From Spirogloea muscicola (lineage: Eukaryota > Streptophyta > Zygnematophyceae > Spirogloeales > Spirogloeaceae): a stretch of 47,411 bases of DNA. Within the stretch, counting starts at the first letter, position 1, and each line of letters begins with the position of its first letter. Where the stretch lies: positions 279,854-327,264 of the forward strand of contig WELB01000097.1 in NCBI GenBank assembly GCA_009602725.1, written 5' to 3'. Both the position numbers and the translations under genes were made by a program. Shown here in pieces: positions 21,032 through 32,190 of the stretch. The notes beneath the pieces are model-generated. The model did no database searches and had not been told where the DNA came from. It saw only the letters and a list, made by a program, of their open reading frames with translations.

Positions 21032-22206
21032 TCTGGCTGCTGCTTGAGTCCCGCATATCAGTCCAGCGGCCGTGATCTTAGCTATGGCCGGTGTTTGTGA
21101 AAGTCATTAGGGGAGCATTTGATGTGCCGTGATGCACTCGTGTTCACCCCTTGCGCTGGCAGTTGCCATGCGCTCTTTCATTGGATTCAGGCAGAGGACC
21201 AACGGAGTCGGCGTTGGCCTAAGTAGGTTGCTAGAGCTGCAATACTTCTACCCAAGATTGTACGGAGGTGAGCATCTTGGAGCAGAAGCAATGTGTTTCA
21301 CTATGAATCTTCTTAAAAGGCGCGCAATCCTCGATTGACCGAGTGCTGCAGCTCTGGCTCTTCAACTTCAACAAGCCTGTGTGCTTAGCTTGCCTTTTAG
21401 CAGTCTGAGTGTGATGTGTACAAATGGAGCGTAGAGACTCGCTAGTGGCCAGCTCATAATGCTCTTCTGCCGCTCTGCAATCCCGGCCTGCCACGTAATG
21501 CAGAGGTGTAACCACTTCAAAGTGTCTTCCAAAGAGAACGGCCTCTGCGCTGAGCTGCGGCTGTAGCTGTGCGGGCTAGGAGAGCCCCACCTAGTACGTC
21601 AAAGTTCTGCACGCGCATTGTTCACGGGTAAGCAGAGACGTGAGACGCCGATGCTAGTGGCGACTCCCACCCCTCTCTTCCGCCATGCGGCTGCTTCGGC
21701 TGGCCACTGCCCTGGACGCAGGCGGCTGTGATACTGCCCCACCAGCCGCCGGTCCCTGCCACACCTCCGCTGGCGGGCGCCGCCGCCACTCTGCCGCCGT
21801 CGCAGCCACCGCCGACGCAACATGTTGGCGCTATTGGAATGGGCGACGCCGCCGGAGCAGTCCTGAGCGGCGGGGGCTGTTGTCGTGCGGCCGCCGCCCG
21901 CCGCCGCCGCGCCGCTGCCGCGGCGAGCGTCGCGGCGCATCCCGCGGCGCCTCTGGCGGAGGGCGAAGGGGGCGAAGGCGGCTGTGACCTGTTAGGTTGT
22001 GCGATCGCGGCTTTAGGTTTAGGTCGGCAGCCGAGTTATATCCCTTCCTTCTTTAGGGTTAGGTCTGACCGCCAGCGGGCCGACGCCGCCGCCGCCACCT
22101 CCGCCGCCGCCGCCGCCGCCGCCGCAGACGCAGCCACCGCAGCGCGTTGCGAGTCAGGCGCTGCAGGTAGGCAAGCCGTGTGCGCAGCTGCTGCTGCGGC
22201 GGCGGG
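21032..22206. other. PP2C 3' flank and GC-rich region, no gene recognised
   Basis: 21040-21600 is ordinary AT/GC-balanced sequence with no recognised ORF. 21690-21980 and 22077-22166 are GC-rich and encode Pro/Ala-rich peptides in several frames. They could be 5' exons of the gene at 22207, but no phase-consistent splice to it was found. Confidence 0.4.
22000..22065 (+). repeat. TTTAGGG-like tract before the Gly-rich gene
   Basis: Units such as GGCTTTAGGTTTAGG and TTCTTTAGGGTTAGG flank an AG-ending CGGCAG and a CGCCAG that could act as acceptors. The G-rich strand is on the plus strand, the sense strand of the neighbouring gene. Confidence 0.7.
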
Positions 22207-22908
22207 ATGAGCGAGGGCGACAGTGGCACCTTCGGGGCCGACGATTTCGGCGGCGGCGGTGGCGGCGGCGCAGGCGGCAATGACGACAGCTTCGGCGGCT
22301 CGGGAGGCTTTGCGTCGCGGGGCGATGACGGCTTCGGGAACGAGCACAGCGCGGCGGGGGCGTCTGGCCAATTCGGCGACGCCGATTTCGCCAGGCAATC
22401 CGAGGTGCGGAGCTACTGCAGCGCAAAATTCCTGGTTTGGTGATTAGATGTTGTTGTGCCTGAACGGTCTAGATTAATTAGTAAGTAATCAATAAGCAAT
22501 ATCTCTACCTTGCAGAGGGACACTTAGGCTTTCTGTCCTGTGCTCACCATTCCGACACTGTTCATTGCAGATATGAATTAGTGGTGACCTTGACATTAGT
22601 GACCTTAGTACCCTTAGTGGCCTCTTCTTGACGAAGTGTACATGAACTTCCATGCTCTGTATAGGTCATACATACCATGTAGAATATTTTGGATGTTTAG
22701 AGTTGTCGTGTCTGGTGGTGTCTGACAAACTTCCTGGAGCGGCTCAGGGAGGCTCCTGGTGGCCGTCTATAGCAGCAGGCGGCGCGGGCTTCGCAGCAGG
22801 GGCTGCTGTTGCGAGTCTGTTCAACAGAGGCACCGCAAGTCAGCAGTACTACCAAACGTATCCCACTCCAGGCTACCCCAATACGGGTTACCCGTACTAT
22901 GAGGAGCG
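22207..22908 (+). CDS. Gly/Asp/Phe-rich protein with a Trp-Trp hydrophobic segment (unknown, 3' end in gap)
   Basis: Exon 1 (22207-22404) starts at an ATG and gives about 66 residues rich in Gly, Asp, Ser and Phe (SEGDSGTFGADDFGG, NDDSFGGSGGF). Exon 2 (22748-22908 and on into the gap) joins in phase 0 and reads GGSWWPSIAAGGAGFAAGAA, then SLFNRG and a Tyr/Pro-rich tail (YQTYPTPGYPNTGYPYY). The Ala/Gly-rich stretch after WWPS could be one membrane helix. The layout (Gly-rich linker, short hydrophobic segment, Y/P-rich tail) loosely recalls the C-terminal part of SARAF-type proteins, but no diagnostic motif is visible and no function is assigned. The codon GC3 bias of both exons fits the neighbouring genes. 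Confidence 0.5.
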
Positions 22909-23653
22909 NNNNNNNNNNNNNNNNNNNNNNNNNNNNNNNNNNNNNNNNNNNNNNNNNNNNNNNNNNNNNNNNNNNNNNNNNNNNNNNNNNNNNNNNNNNN
23001 NNNNNNNNNNNNNNNNNNNNNNNNNNNNNNNNNNNNNNNNNNNNNNNNNNNNNNNNNNNNNNNNNNNNNNNNNNNNNNNNNNNNNNNNNNNNNNNNNNNN
23101 NNNNNNNNNNNNNNNNNNNNNNNNNNNNNNNNNNNNNNNNNNNNNNNNNNNNNNNNNNNNNNNNNNNNNNNNNNNNNNNNNNNNNNNNNNNNNNNNNNNN
23201 NNNNNNNNNNNNNNNNNNNNNNNNNNNNNNNNNNNNNNNNNNNNNNNNNNNNNNNNNNNNNNNNNNNNNNNNNNNNNNNNNNNNNNNNNNNNNNNNNNNN
23301 NNNNNNNNNNNNNNNNNNNNNNNNNNNNNNNNNNNNNNNNNNNNNNNNNNNNNNNNNNNNNNNNNNNNNNNNNNNNNNNNNNNNNNNNNNNNNNNNNNNN
23401 NNNNNNNNNNNNNNNNNNNNNNNNNNNNNNNNNNNNNNNNNNNNNNNNNNNNNNNNNNNNNNNNNNNNNNNNNNNNNNNNNNNNNNNNNNNNNNNNNNNN
23501 NNNNNNNNNNNNNNNNNNNNNNNNNNNNNNNNNNNNNNNNNNNNNNNNNNNNNNNNNNNNNNNNNNNNNNNNNNNNNNNNNNNNNNNNNNNNNNNNNNNN
23601 NNNNNNNNNNNNNNNNNNNNNNNNNNNNNNNNNNNNNNNNNNNNNNNNNNNNN
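22909..23653. other. assembly gap (745 N)
   Basis: This is an unbroken run of N. It interrupts the Gly-rich gene and hides the upstream part of the coding end at 23654-23812. Single ambiguous bases also occur at 19470, 32263 and 41493, all in GC-triplet or GC-rich leader DNA. Confidence 1.
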
Positions 23654-23812
23654 GCCGTGGCTGCCGCCGCCCCCCACAACGGCGCCTCTGGCCGGCCGCC
23701 GCCGCCGCCGGCGCTGGGCGTCGCCGACCTCCTCATGGCCGTGGAGCTCCACCCGCGGCTCCTCGGCGACGTGCTGCCTGTCAACCTCGAGCGCATGTCT
23801 CTCCTCTTGTAA
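23654..23812 (+). CDS. 3' coding end of an unidentified gene
   Basis: The plus frame reads about 52 residues to a TAA: a Pro/Ala stretch, then LGVADLLMAVELHPRLLGDV and LPVNLERMSLLL-stop. Almost every codon ends in G or C, while the other five frames lack such bias, which supports real coding. It could be the C-terminus of the Gly-rich gene across the gap or a separate gene. No family was recognised. Confidence 0.55.
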   Translation, partial: AVAAAAPHNGASGRPPPPPALGVADLLMAVELHPRLLGDVLPVNLERMSLLL

Positions 23813-25044
23813 CACCAGCAGGGCCACACCCCTGCGTATTACCGTCATAATAAATATTCGCAGTTACTATAATAGTAAATGTCTGCGAGAGCGCAAAGCG
23901 CAACTCCTGTGGCAGAGTTGAGCAGCCCAATGCAGCCCGTCTCACTCAGTGCCGCCAATTTAGGCTTGCCGTTTGGCAGCTGTAAGTTGCTTAACAGCCA
24001 TGTTGGGATTGGATAAGGCTGTTGCTGTTCCAAGTCGGCCTCAGAGCTGCGGCAGGCGCGGTCGTTCCTTTGCTCTTGCTTCCAAAGCTCAGAAGAAGAC
24101 GCTGTCTGACTGAACACAATCAAGCAGGCTATCAACGTGGGTCCATGGCACAAGGAAGGGCTCTTTCAGTGGTATCATCGCAGAAACGGCGCGCAAAGGC
24201 TCCTCCTAAGTTTGCTGGCTGATTGGACAGCTCCAAGGGAAGCGAAGGAGGGCCAGCTCCAATGCCCTATGCACGCCTGCACGAGCTGTCTCGCTGAATA
24301 GCGAAGGGCCTGGTAAGCTAAGTTCGTGGGCAAGGTAGGCTGGCCAAGTGTTTGATGGGCCAAGAAGGGTGTGACCACTGAACAAAGTGCACGGCAACAT
24401 TTGCTGCTGCCAGTGCAATGGGCATAACGCCGTAACAACGATCTATACCTGGCTGCGCACCAGCTTCGTGGGCTATGTCCCTGCTGAGAGCTTGGTGCTG
24501 CGCATGGCGCTGCAAAAGAATCAGCCTCTGCCAAAGCGGCCACCGTTGGCTTCAACTGAGCGAGTGGGAAAGCTATGCACCTGATGCAAGGCGGGTGCCC
24601 TTGCGCTGCAGAACAGAGGAGCAAGGTCTGCGCCTCTGGGCTGGCCCAACGGTCCCGTCCAGCGCTAGCGGCACTCTCGCTGTCTGCGAGCCACTGACCA
24701 CATTGACACGGAGTTGCCGTCGAGAATTGTGCCGCATGCACAGACTTCTCCAGGCTGGCGCCTGTGGTCGTGCCGTGCCGTTCCGTTTCTCAGAATTGAG
24801 GAAGTGATGCCGAGCATGCCCGTGGACGGCGGCACACTCCTCCTGGTCCTCACATTGTGATGCCCTGCATGCCAGTCGCACTCATCGCCGGCCAGTGCTA
24901 GCAGTCTTCGCCTTGGCCTTTACTTCGGCATCCTGGTCAGCATAGCCGGGCAGCCAGTGTAAGGAGCAGAGTGTCAATTTGGCTGCATTGAACTAATTGG
25001 CTTGGTTGCTGTAGGCTCGGCACAGAAGCTGCCACCTAAGCTGC
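23813..25044. other. intergenic, no gene recognised
   Basis: Several open frames of 60-190 codons exist (for example 24175-24741 minus, 24475-24807 plus). None shows a family motif, codon bias or clean splice structure. Positions 25002-25044 adjoin the 3' end of RAE1. Confidence 0.5.
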
Positions 25045-28000
25045 TCAGCCATGTTCCAAGAAAAGAGATTGTTGTCTCAACAGCCAACTCCTACCTAGCC
25101 CTGCAACAGCAGGGAAAGGAGCAGAGTTTGGAGCAACAATCCGTGCCTGTGTTGGGTGCAGCAGGATGTAATTCTTGGCCGTGGCCGGGTTGTGGTTCTC
25201 GGCTCCCTTGCTCCAGTCATAGCTCACCTACGCCAAGCATGGATGCAAATCTAATGTATAAGTATTCATGCGCATTGCTGACAACCATGTTCAGGTAGCT
25301 GTTACAAGTTGCACATGCAAGTTCCGGTGAATGGGTGATGTGTTTCCATGCAGAAGCTGGCAATGTCATATTGCAACACCTGTGTGGCACAAGACTGGGT
25401 CGTCTGCACCCAGTAACATAAACTACACTGCAAAGCGACTTGACTCCTTCTGTACTCAAACGGACTCGCACCGCATAGGCGTATATTGTGCCGTCGCTAT
25501 TGAAGCTGCTGCATGGAATGGGCTGGTTGCACCGCTGCATGGCCTGCGAGCGACGGTGTCGGTTGGAAAACATCCAAGTGACCACGCTTGTCAAAAGGTC
25601 CGCAGATTGCACTTCAAACTTGCACGGCAGCCGTTTCAGTGTGCTGAGAGGCTCCATAACTCAGCAAGCGCCTAGTAATGTTGAGCTAAAGCTCCTGTCA
25701 AGCGCGCAAGCATGTCTAACAGCTAGGAGACCATGATGGCAAGTTGGTGCAAACATACCTTGAGGCGCTGCTTGCTGTCCTTGTCCCAGAAGTTGTAGGC
25801 GCCATCGGATCCGGCAGTGGCAAAAGTCCCATGAACCTGCAGGAGTGCAACACATGCATACAACAGACCCATTCCTGAGAGGCGCTTGTTGTGGGGCAGA
25901 TCAAGAAGTTGCAGACCAATTCAAGAATGACTTCTGGCTTTGAAGACAGTCTTGGAATACTACTAGTAGACCGACTAGCCCTGCTAGCTGCACGCACCGG
26001 GTGGAAATCGATGGTGTTGACGGCATAGATGTCATTCCCGTCCCGGTGACACTTGAATGTGAAGTTCTTGCTCTGCTGAGAGTCGTCAATGTGCTGCACG
26101 GCTACACGCCCTTCGATGGATCCAACCTGCAGGCAGATAAGAATCAGGCAATGCCCAGACGATGGAGGCTCAACCAAAAGGTCATCCACAGAAGTCTAAA
26201 TGCCAGAATCTAGAAAAGCCACTCAAACCAGTGCGGAACAACCAATATGAGGAATCTGAGCATGGCCTGGTACTTCACCAGAAAGCCCTGCTTGTCTGGG
26301 AACGTGGACACGCACCGCGTCTGGTACTTCAGAGGCGACTGCACTCTCTTGTACTCGGTCTAAACATACAGTTGCAGCTAGTATGTCAACGTCAACTTCA
26401 GGAGTGACGCAATGTAGGCAAGCTGATTCAACAGCTGAGGGGGGCACCTTTGCGGACCGGACTAGCCCACAACAGAAGTCATACTATCCATGCATGCTGC
26501 ATCTGGGTGCTGGAGCTGACCATGACGCAACATCCGAAGCAAATATCTACTAACAAGCATCAGCGATGAGGAGCATGACACACCTGTGGTGAGGCGAGGT
26601 TGAAGACAACGATGTTGCGATCCGCCGTTGCCACAACCATGAGAGGGTGCTTCACGCTGAAGTCATAGACACGATCCGGCAGCGGCTGCGTGTGTGCTGC
26701 GGTTGGCTGCCTCAGGTCCCAGTACCTGCAGGTTGCAACAGCGAATTGCAGCCTCTGAGCTGATAGTAGAGGCACTTTTGCAGATTGTGGATGTCTTCTA
26801 AGAGATGAGAACAAGCCTTCACAATCTGGCAGTATCAAGCAGAAGCCTGGAGCTCAATGACCAGCCAAACTGAGACTCCGTGCTCAACAACGACAAAGAA
26901 GTCACGTATGCCTGATTCAGGGTCCACAAGCTTGTGCATGCATCCTTTCACCACTTCTTGTTAAGGTCATAACGCATACTGCAACTTTTCAGTCTCTCAG
27001 CAAAATCAGAAAAAGCTGGCGGCCCACTGGCTTCTGTCCCTATTATAATGGAAATAGCACTCGCAGTAATACAGCTCTTCAGAGCTATAAACCATTGTAA
27101 CTAACAGTACTGCCTACTGGAGACGAGTGAAGTTGTAGCAGTGGAACTGCAAAGCTGGTGGCCCTCACTTGATGGTCTTATCCCAGCTCCCCGTCACAAG
27201 GAGGCTCATCTCCGGAATCCATGCAATGTCCTTTATAGGCAAGTCGTGCATGCCGACCGTCACAGCCTGCCCGCCCGCCAGCAGCTGCCACATCTTCGCC
27301 TGCTTGTCACAACCGCCCGAGAACACGGTCGTGCCGTCGTCCTTCCATGCCGAGCACAGTACCTGGCGCAGTGCCCACCAAGTCGGACGAGGTTAAAAAG
27401 AGCAGGATCACAAGAGTGCATGCTCACGGCATGCAGACACACGGCAAGTTCAAGGCTTGCTCCACGAGCAGCACCCCGCTCGACAGGCAGCAGGACAGCT
27501 TTCTGACTCCACATGCAGAATCCTGATCCAACTACAGAGCCGCGTATTTGGGTGTGAGCTTGTGGCTGCCGAGCTGGTGATCTACAGTAATGGGATTGGA
27601 GAAGCTGCCACTGCCTCTTGGAAGCGCCGCCGGAAGCGACCAACCAACCCTTGCGCCCAGGGCAGCCGCTCACCGGCTGCTCATGCGAGATGACGGCCTT
27701 GGGGACGCTGCCGCCGGTGGCCTGGATCTCCCAGCACCGCACCTGCGCTCAGCAGCGCGAGCGACGTCGGAGCCCGAGCAAGTCTGAGCTCCAGCTGAGA
27801 CGACTGAGGCAGCGATATACGCTGACGGAAATCCAATCTAACCCACTTTCGTAGGTTTACTAGTAACTGGCGGACTAGTAAATAATCAACAGTAACAAGA
27901 GCAAATATCAGCAAAACTCCGGCAGCAGGGGCTGCGCGGCGGCCATGGCGCAGCAAGCGCGGCGCAGGTCTGCGCCTTATACTACAAATCCCTAAACCCT

Positions 28001-28336
28001 TGAAGCCTAAAACCCTGGACACTGAACCCTAAACCGCTTGCCTGGTTGTCCCACGACGTGGCCACCAGATAGTTGGCCTTGGGGCTGAAGCTCAGGCTGG
28101 AGATGCCGTCGGCCGGTGGCGACGCCACCTGCGGCGTTCCCGCCAGCAGCGCGGCTCAGCCGTCGCCGCCGCCGCCGCCGCCGCCGCCGCTGCCGCTTGG
28201 CAACGGCCTGCGCCTGGCAATTGCCACCGGCCTTGCCCCGCCATCGGGCCGGGTCCCCCAACGACGCGCCCCTCACCTCGAAGCTCTTGTTGGGATTGTG
28301 GCTCGCCGTCGTCGTCAGGGTGCCGAAGGCCGCCAT
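25045..28336 (-). CDS. RAE1: mRNA export factor RAE1 (Gle2-type WD40 protein), 10 exons
   Basis: Exons from the 5' end: 28336-28277, 28128-28042, 27742-27674, 27362-27169, 26725-26584, 26359-26279, 26126-25998, 25836-25759, 25543-25472, 25227-25045. All phases agree and give 364 residues; Arabidopsis RAE1 has about 349. RAE1 is a seven-blade WD40 protein that binds the GLEBS motif of a nucleoporin at the nuclear pore and acts in mRNA export and spindle assembly. Diagnostic strings are [113 protein letters not shown] and [17 protein letters not shown]. Intron 2 has a GC donor (GCAAGC) instead of GT. The last 30 or so residues after LLHPTQ diverge from plant RAE1, so the 3' end may involve another splice. 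Confidence 0.96.
27986..28040 (-). repeat. telomere-like tract in RAE1 intron 2
   Basis: Read on the gene's sense strand, GCAAGCGGTTTAGGGTTCAG begins at the GC donor itself and continues through CCAGGGTTTTAGG and AAGGGTTTAGGG. The G-rich strand is sense, as in the other introns of this window. Confidence 0.85.
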
Positions 28337-28337
28337 G

Positions 28338-28368
<31 letters not shown>

Positions 28369-28372
28369 GCGG
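28330..28372. repeat. GCC/GGC triplet run spanning the RAE1 start
   Basis: About 12 triplets lie immediately upstream of the RAE1 ATG (28336-28334), so they form the end of its leader. Another GCC run (28161-28196) fills most of RAE1 intron 1. Confidence 0.85.
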
Positions 28373-29383
28373 GGCCGGCTTCTGGCCTAGGTCATGAGAG
28401 TAGGCCCGGGTTCCACGATGACCGCAGGCTTGTGATCAGAAGTGGGACTCCGAGAATGGGAGATAATTGGGGATATGTCAGATGTTGGGGATATATTGTA
28501 CCTAGTAAGCACCCAAAGCGTCTACTTCCGTTGCACTCGATAACGTCACACTGTTACCTTAGCCACCTTTCCATAGGGCTTCGTTTCAAGTAGCCCCATC
28601 CTTTGCACTAGTTTTTTGCCTGAACAATGTACTGGCTTTGATTGGCCACCCTTTCATTTCATGCGCACCGTGCGCTTCCTCTCGATAGCTTCTTGTTGGA
28701 AGATGTGGCTTTGCTACTGCTCCACCACCCAACCTGCGATCTCGGACGGTGTTGCTTGCAGGTGTGAGGCTGGCTGCGGATGGCGACTTGCGCTCACTTT
28801 GCCTCCTTGCATCTAGCACTTCTTTGATAGGGAAGGCTCGTGCTGAATGGGCTATTCACATCCAAGGGGCAAACGTATCCACAGCTATGCATGACCATAT
28901 TTTGCATTTTGCAGAGCATACATGCATTTTGCATGTATGCTCTGAGGCCCTTTTTACAGGTCTCAAACTTGCGAGTGCATACAAAGCTGTTCAATTGCAA
29001 GCGACTGCTGGCTGCACTCACTGACAAATTCTTCAGCGTGCAGGTAAGTCCACATGCACCGGATTGTATTGACCTATGGCACACAGCTACTGTGCTAGCA
29101 GTGCCCCACAATGTCCCCCCCCGTTGGATCCGGCAATGACTAGCAGAGTACATTGCACAAGACCGGCTGCATACTTCACCGCAACTTGATTGAACAAGGC
29201 TACCGCAACTGCATGGTGCATTTAGGATGGGTGATCTGAATAGGAGCACATAAATTTACATTTACATACTCTTACGAGTGTATACTTCAAGAATGGAAAA
29301 GTCTGTACAAAATTAAGAAGCCTTGCATCAGATTGGGAATGAATTAAGCACGACATCCCTGTCTGGGCAAGGTGGAGCCAGGG
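28373..29383. other. intergenic between RAE1 and GCR1; perfect palindrome and repeat copy
   Basis: No gene is recognised. 28638-28685 (TTGGCCACCCTTTCATTTCATGCGCACCG region) is a copy of the short repeat also at 3411-3458 and, inverted, at 40702-40750. A perfect 15-base-arm hairpin lies at 28912-28944. Pyrimidine-rich sequence is scattered throughout. Confidence 0.5.
28912..28944. repeat. perfect inverted repeat, 15-base arms, 3-base loop
   Basis: CAGAGCATACATGCA, loop TTT, then TGCATGTATGCTCTG. There are no mismatches. It stands alone in intergenic DNA and does not share sequence with the GGGCTGGC hairpins. Confidence 0.9.
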
Positions 29384-32190
29384 TTATGACTTGTCCTCTT
29401 CAATCTCCACCCCCCCTCCCTCTTCCAGGGCCTCATCCAGCCGGATAAATTGAGCCTGTGGAGCTGCTCCAGATTGGAAGTGATCTGGCCAGTACCTGCA
29501 CCTCAAAGAAGAGGCCTGACATTATATGACGTGACGGCTTCTCCACCAGTTTTTGAACATGTCCTAAGCGTGTCTGTAGTGACAAGAGATACACAGCGGT
29601 GAAGGAGCTTAATTAGCTCTCTTGATTCGCCTGGCTATGTAAAGGCAATGGCTTGGACGTTTAGCTCCTAATTGATGGCAGTTTCTCAAAGTGCAATAAC
29701 CAGGATGAGGCAGCAAGCAAACAATGCGTGCTTCATAGTTTTATCACAATATGAGGGTAGGATCTCACAAGCTGAGCTTCTCTCTCAAAGTCCGCCGAAC
29801 AGTAGCATTGAAGCCATACGCAATAGAGTTGAAGAGGCCCTGAACGAGCCCAGGCTCATGATGCTTCAGACCCAAGCAGTCAAGTGGTGCTTGTGACAAG
29901 TGCTTCTGCAATATCACATTGTCTGCTGCATGGGATGGTGGGCAACTTACCATCAGAGCGGCTGTAGTGTAGTGTAAGCAATAAAGCCAAAACAAGGGCC
30001 GATCAGGTTCTACGAAGTTGTGAATGCGATTGATTGTGCCAAACGTCCATGAGCCAATGAGAATGAGAGGGTAGTAACCCAAGCGATTCAAAGTCTGCAA
30101 ATCCTAGCTTTCACTTGTCAAGGCTGTGTGGTAAATACATGGCAAAGCAATATTGACACTACATAAAAACCTCAGTGATCGCAAGGCCTGCTGAGAGCAG
30201 AAGAGGGACAGGCAGGGCTTGAGGGACAAAATCTCACAAGAACTTGCAAGGAATTTGAAGTGCACACAATGTCTTTGGGAATGTCCAATTTCAAGCACAA
30301 TAGGCAGAGCAAAAGCTTTAATTGGATTCTGACCTTCATGTCTGCTCTTATCTCAACCTGCTTTTGTCGGTCAGCTGTGGCCGCAGCCATCTGCCAAAAC
30401 ACCATACACATGTAAGATGATGCAAAGTCATGCTTACACTCAATAATAACAGACATGCTCATGCCTGACGACTTATGCACGCCAATAGACAATGATTGCC
30501 TTCACTAAGTGCAATTGCAGCTGAGAAGCCTAGAGGTAGGCGTTTGCATGGACAAACCATACTTGCATCATCATATACTACATCAGCGTGCACACTTCCA
30601 CTTAAACATGCCATAATGTATTGCAGGCGAGTAAAACTGATGGTGGCCAATTAACATACCCGCGTTGCGAAGCTGAGCATGCGAATGACTTGGTAATAAA
30701 CAGTCCCATTGAAAATGATAGCAGACCACAGGGGAATGTAGAATGTCAAAAACCGCAGTACCTGAAGGACGTCAAGGAATGTTGGGACAGCAAGAGCCAG
30801 ACTAAATTGATCAACACCTAAGAGGGATGCATAGCAGCAGGTTGCTGCGCAGCATGCTGAATGAATGATGTGTCTAATGATTCAACATATATTAAGCCCA
30901 GTCTCTGCTTCAAGCAACACCTGCTTGCTGGGGGGGCATGCATCGAGCTTCAGCTTTAGCTGAAAGAAACACTCGTACGGTCATGAAGGCTCGAGGATTG
31001 CAGCACCTTTCCAGTCATTTTCTCATTCTGGATCCAACACCAAGCCCCGGCAGGCCCATAGTCATTGCCAATGAAAGGAATCACGGTCATCAGGAGTGAG
31101 GTTCCTGCAATCAGAATGATTTCAACAGCTCAGAAGCAAGGCTGATTCTGTCAAGACATGCTCTCAGATCTTGGCATCTCATATGCTGCATGATGGCAGG
31201 CACAAATTTACGGGATACCAACACATGCAGAAGCAGAGGGCAAGCAGCGACAAACTGAAGTGAATTATATAAGGTGATGAACGTACCCCACACATAGGCA
31301 TGGAAGTAGGGACCAAGCTGCTCTACGTCAGCAAGGTGGCGCACAACCGTACGGTGCAGTGTGAAGGCAATGGTTGTTGTCCACAGGAACGATGCAATCC
31401 AGAAGAACTGAGTGGCGTAACCCTGAATGTAGCATAGCGCACCATTGCCTGGATCCCTGCAGTGTCCTCAAGCAATTCGAGTCGGGCAACCTTATAGTTG
31501 GCATTGCCACACAAGCCATTGAAGCAGCTACACTGGCAGGTCACGTGCAGATCGTAACCAGTGACGGCAAACAGCTAATCTGCCTTCAAGTCATACATGT
31601 GTCTTCTTGGCCTGCAATCATGCAATTGCATTAGCAGTACACTTAGCAGAATCTTATGCCAGGACACGAGACCCTGTCACGAACGTGACGTGCAAACTAC
31701 AACTAGCTCTCGTCGCGTCAAAGGGAGCAGGGAAGAGTGGCCAACCCTAGCATGTTGAAGCAGCTGCAGAGCATGTCCTGCAGGCAGCGAGTGCAGTTGG
31801 ATTCACTTAATTCTGCTCCCATTACCAAACAGTTTCAATAATGCTACGACAGCAAATACGTGCTGCATTGCGGCAGGTATTCGAGAACAAAAGTTTACTG
31901 CATCCGGCTAAAGCTGCAGGCAGGCTTTCCCTTTGTGCGAAAGCAGAAGCAATGCAGCAATCTAGGCAAGCACGAAGCAGGTGTCATCCCACGAGATGTT
32001 TCCGCCGCTCAGGCAGTAGCCTCACGGAGAGCGAGAGGTAGAAGACGAGCTTGAAGGAGAACTTGCGCAGGTCGCGGAAGAGCAGGTAGCAGAGGACGAT
32101 GAAGGCGGAGCCGGCAAAGGACAGCGACGAGGCCGCGGCGTTGGCGGCCGTCAGCGCGCGCGTCTGCGCCGGGGTGAGCCCACGGATCAT
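29384..32190 (-). CDS. GCR1: GCR1-type seven-transmembrane receptor, 9 exons
   Basis: Exons from the 5' end: 32190-32026, 31777-31746, 31456-31287, 31104-31007, 30761-30660, 30390-30334, 30094-29951, 29839-29769, 29495-29384. Every junction keeps phase and gives 316 residues; Arabidopsis GCR1 has 326. The family resembles Dictyostelium cAMP receptors (class E GPCR) and is debated as a G-protein partner in plants. Matching strings, in order: ASSLSFAGSAFIVLCYLLFR with LRKFSFKLVFYLSLS (helices 1-2), DMLC, QFFWIASFLWTTTIAFTLHR (helix 3), WCWIQN, LTFYIPLWSAIIFNG (helix 5), LNRLGYYPLILIGSWTFGTI (helix 6) and LMGLFNSIAYGFNATVRR (helix 7). The tail is short and acidic (EEGGGVEIEEDKS). A GCC-rich leader with an ambiguous base (32263) precedes the ATG. 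Confidence 0.95.

Noticed and set aside
22652-23921. Very long open frames across the gap on both strands
   Set aside because: Most of each frame is the 745-base run of N, which carries no stops by construction. Only the ends outside the gap were judged.
24175-24741. 188-codon minus-strand open frame
   Set aside because: Cys/Ser/Arg-rich composition, no family motif, no codon bias and other frames equally open; probably chance.
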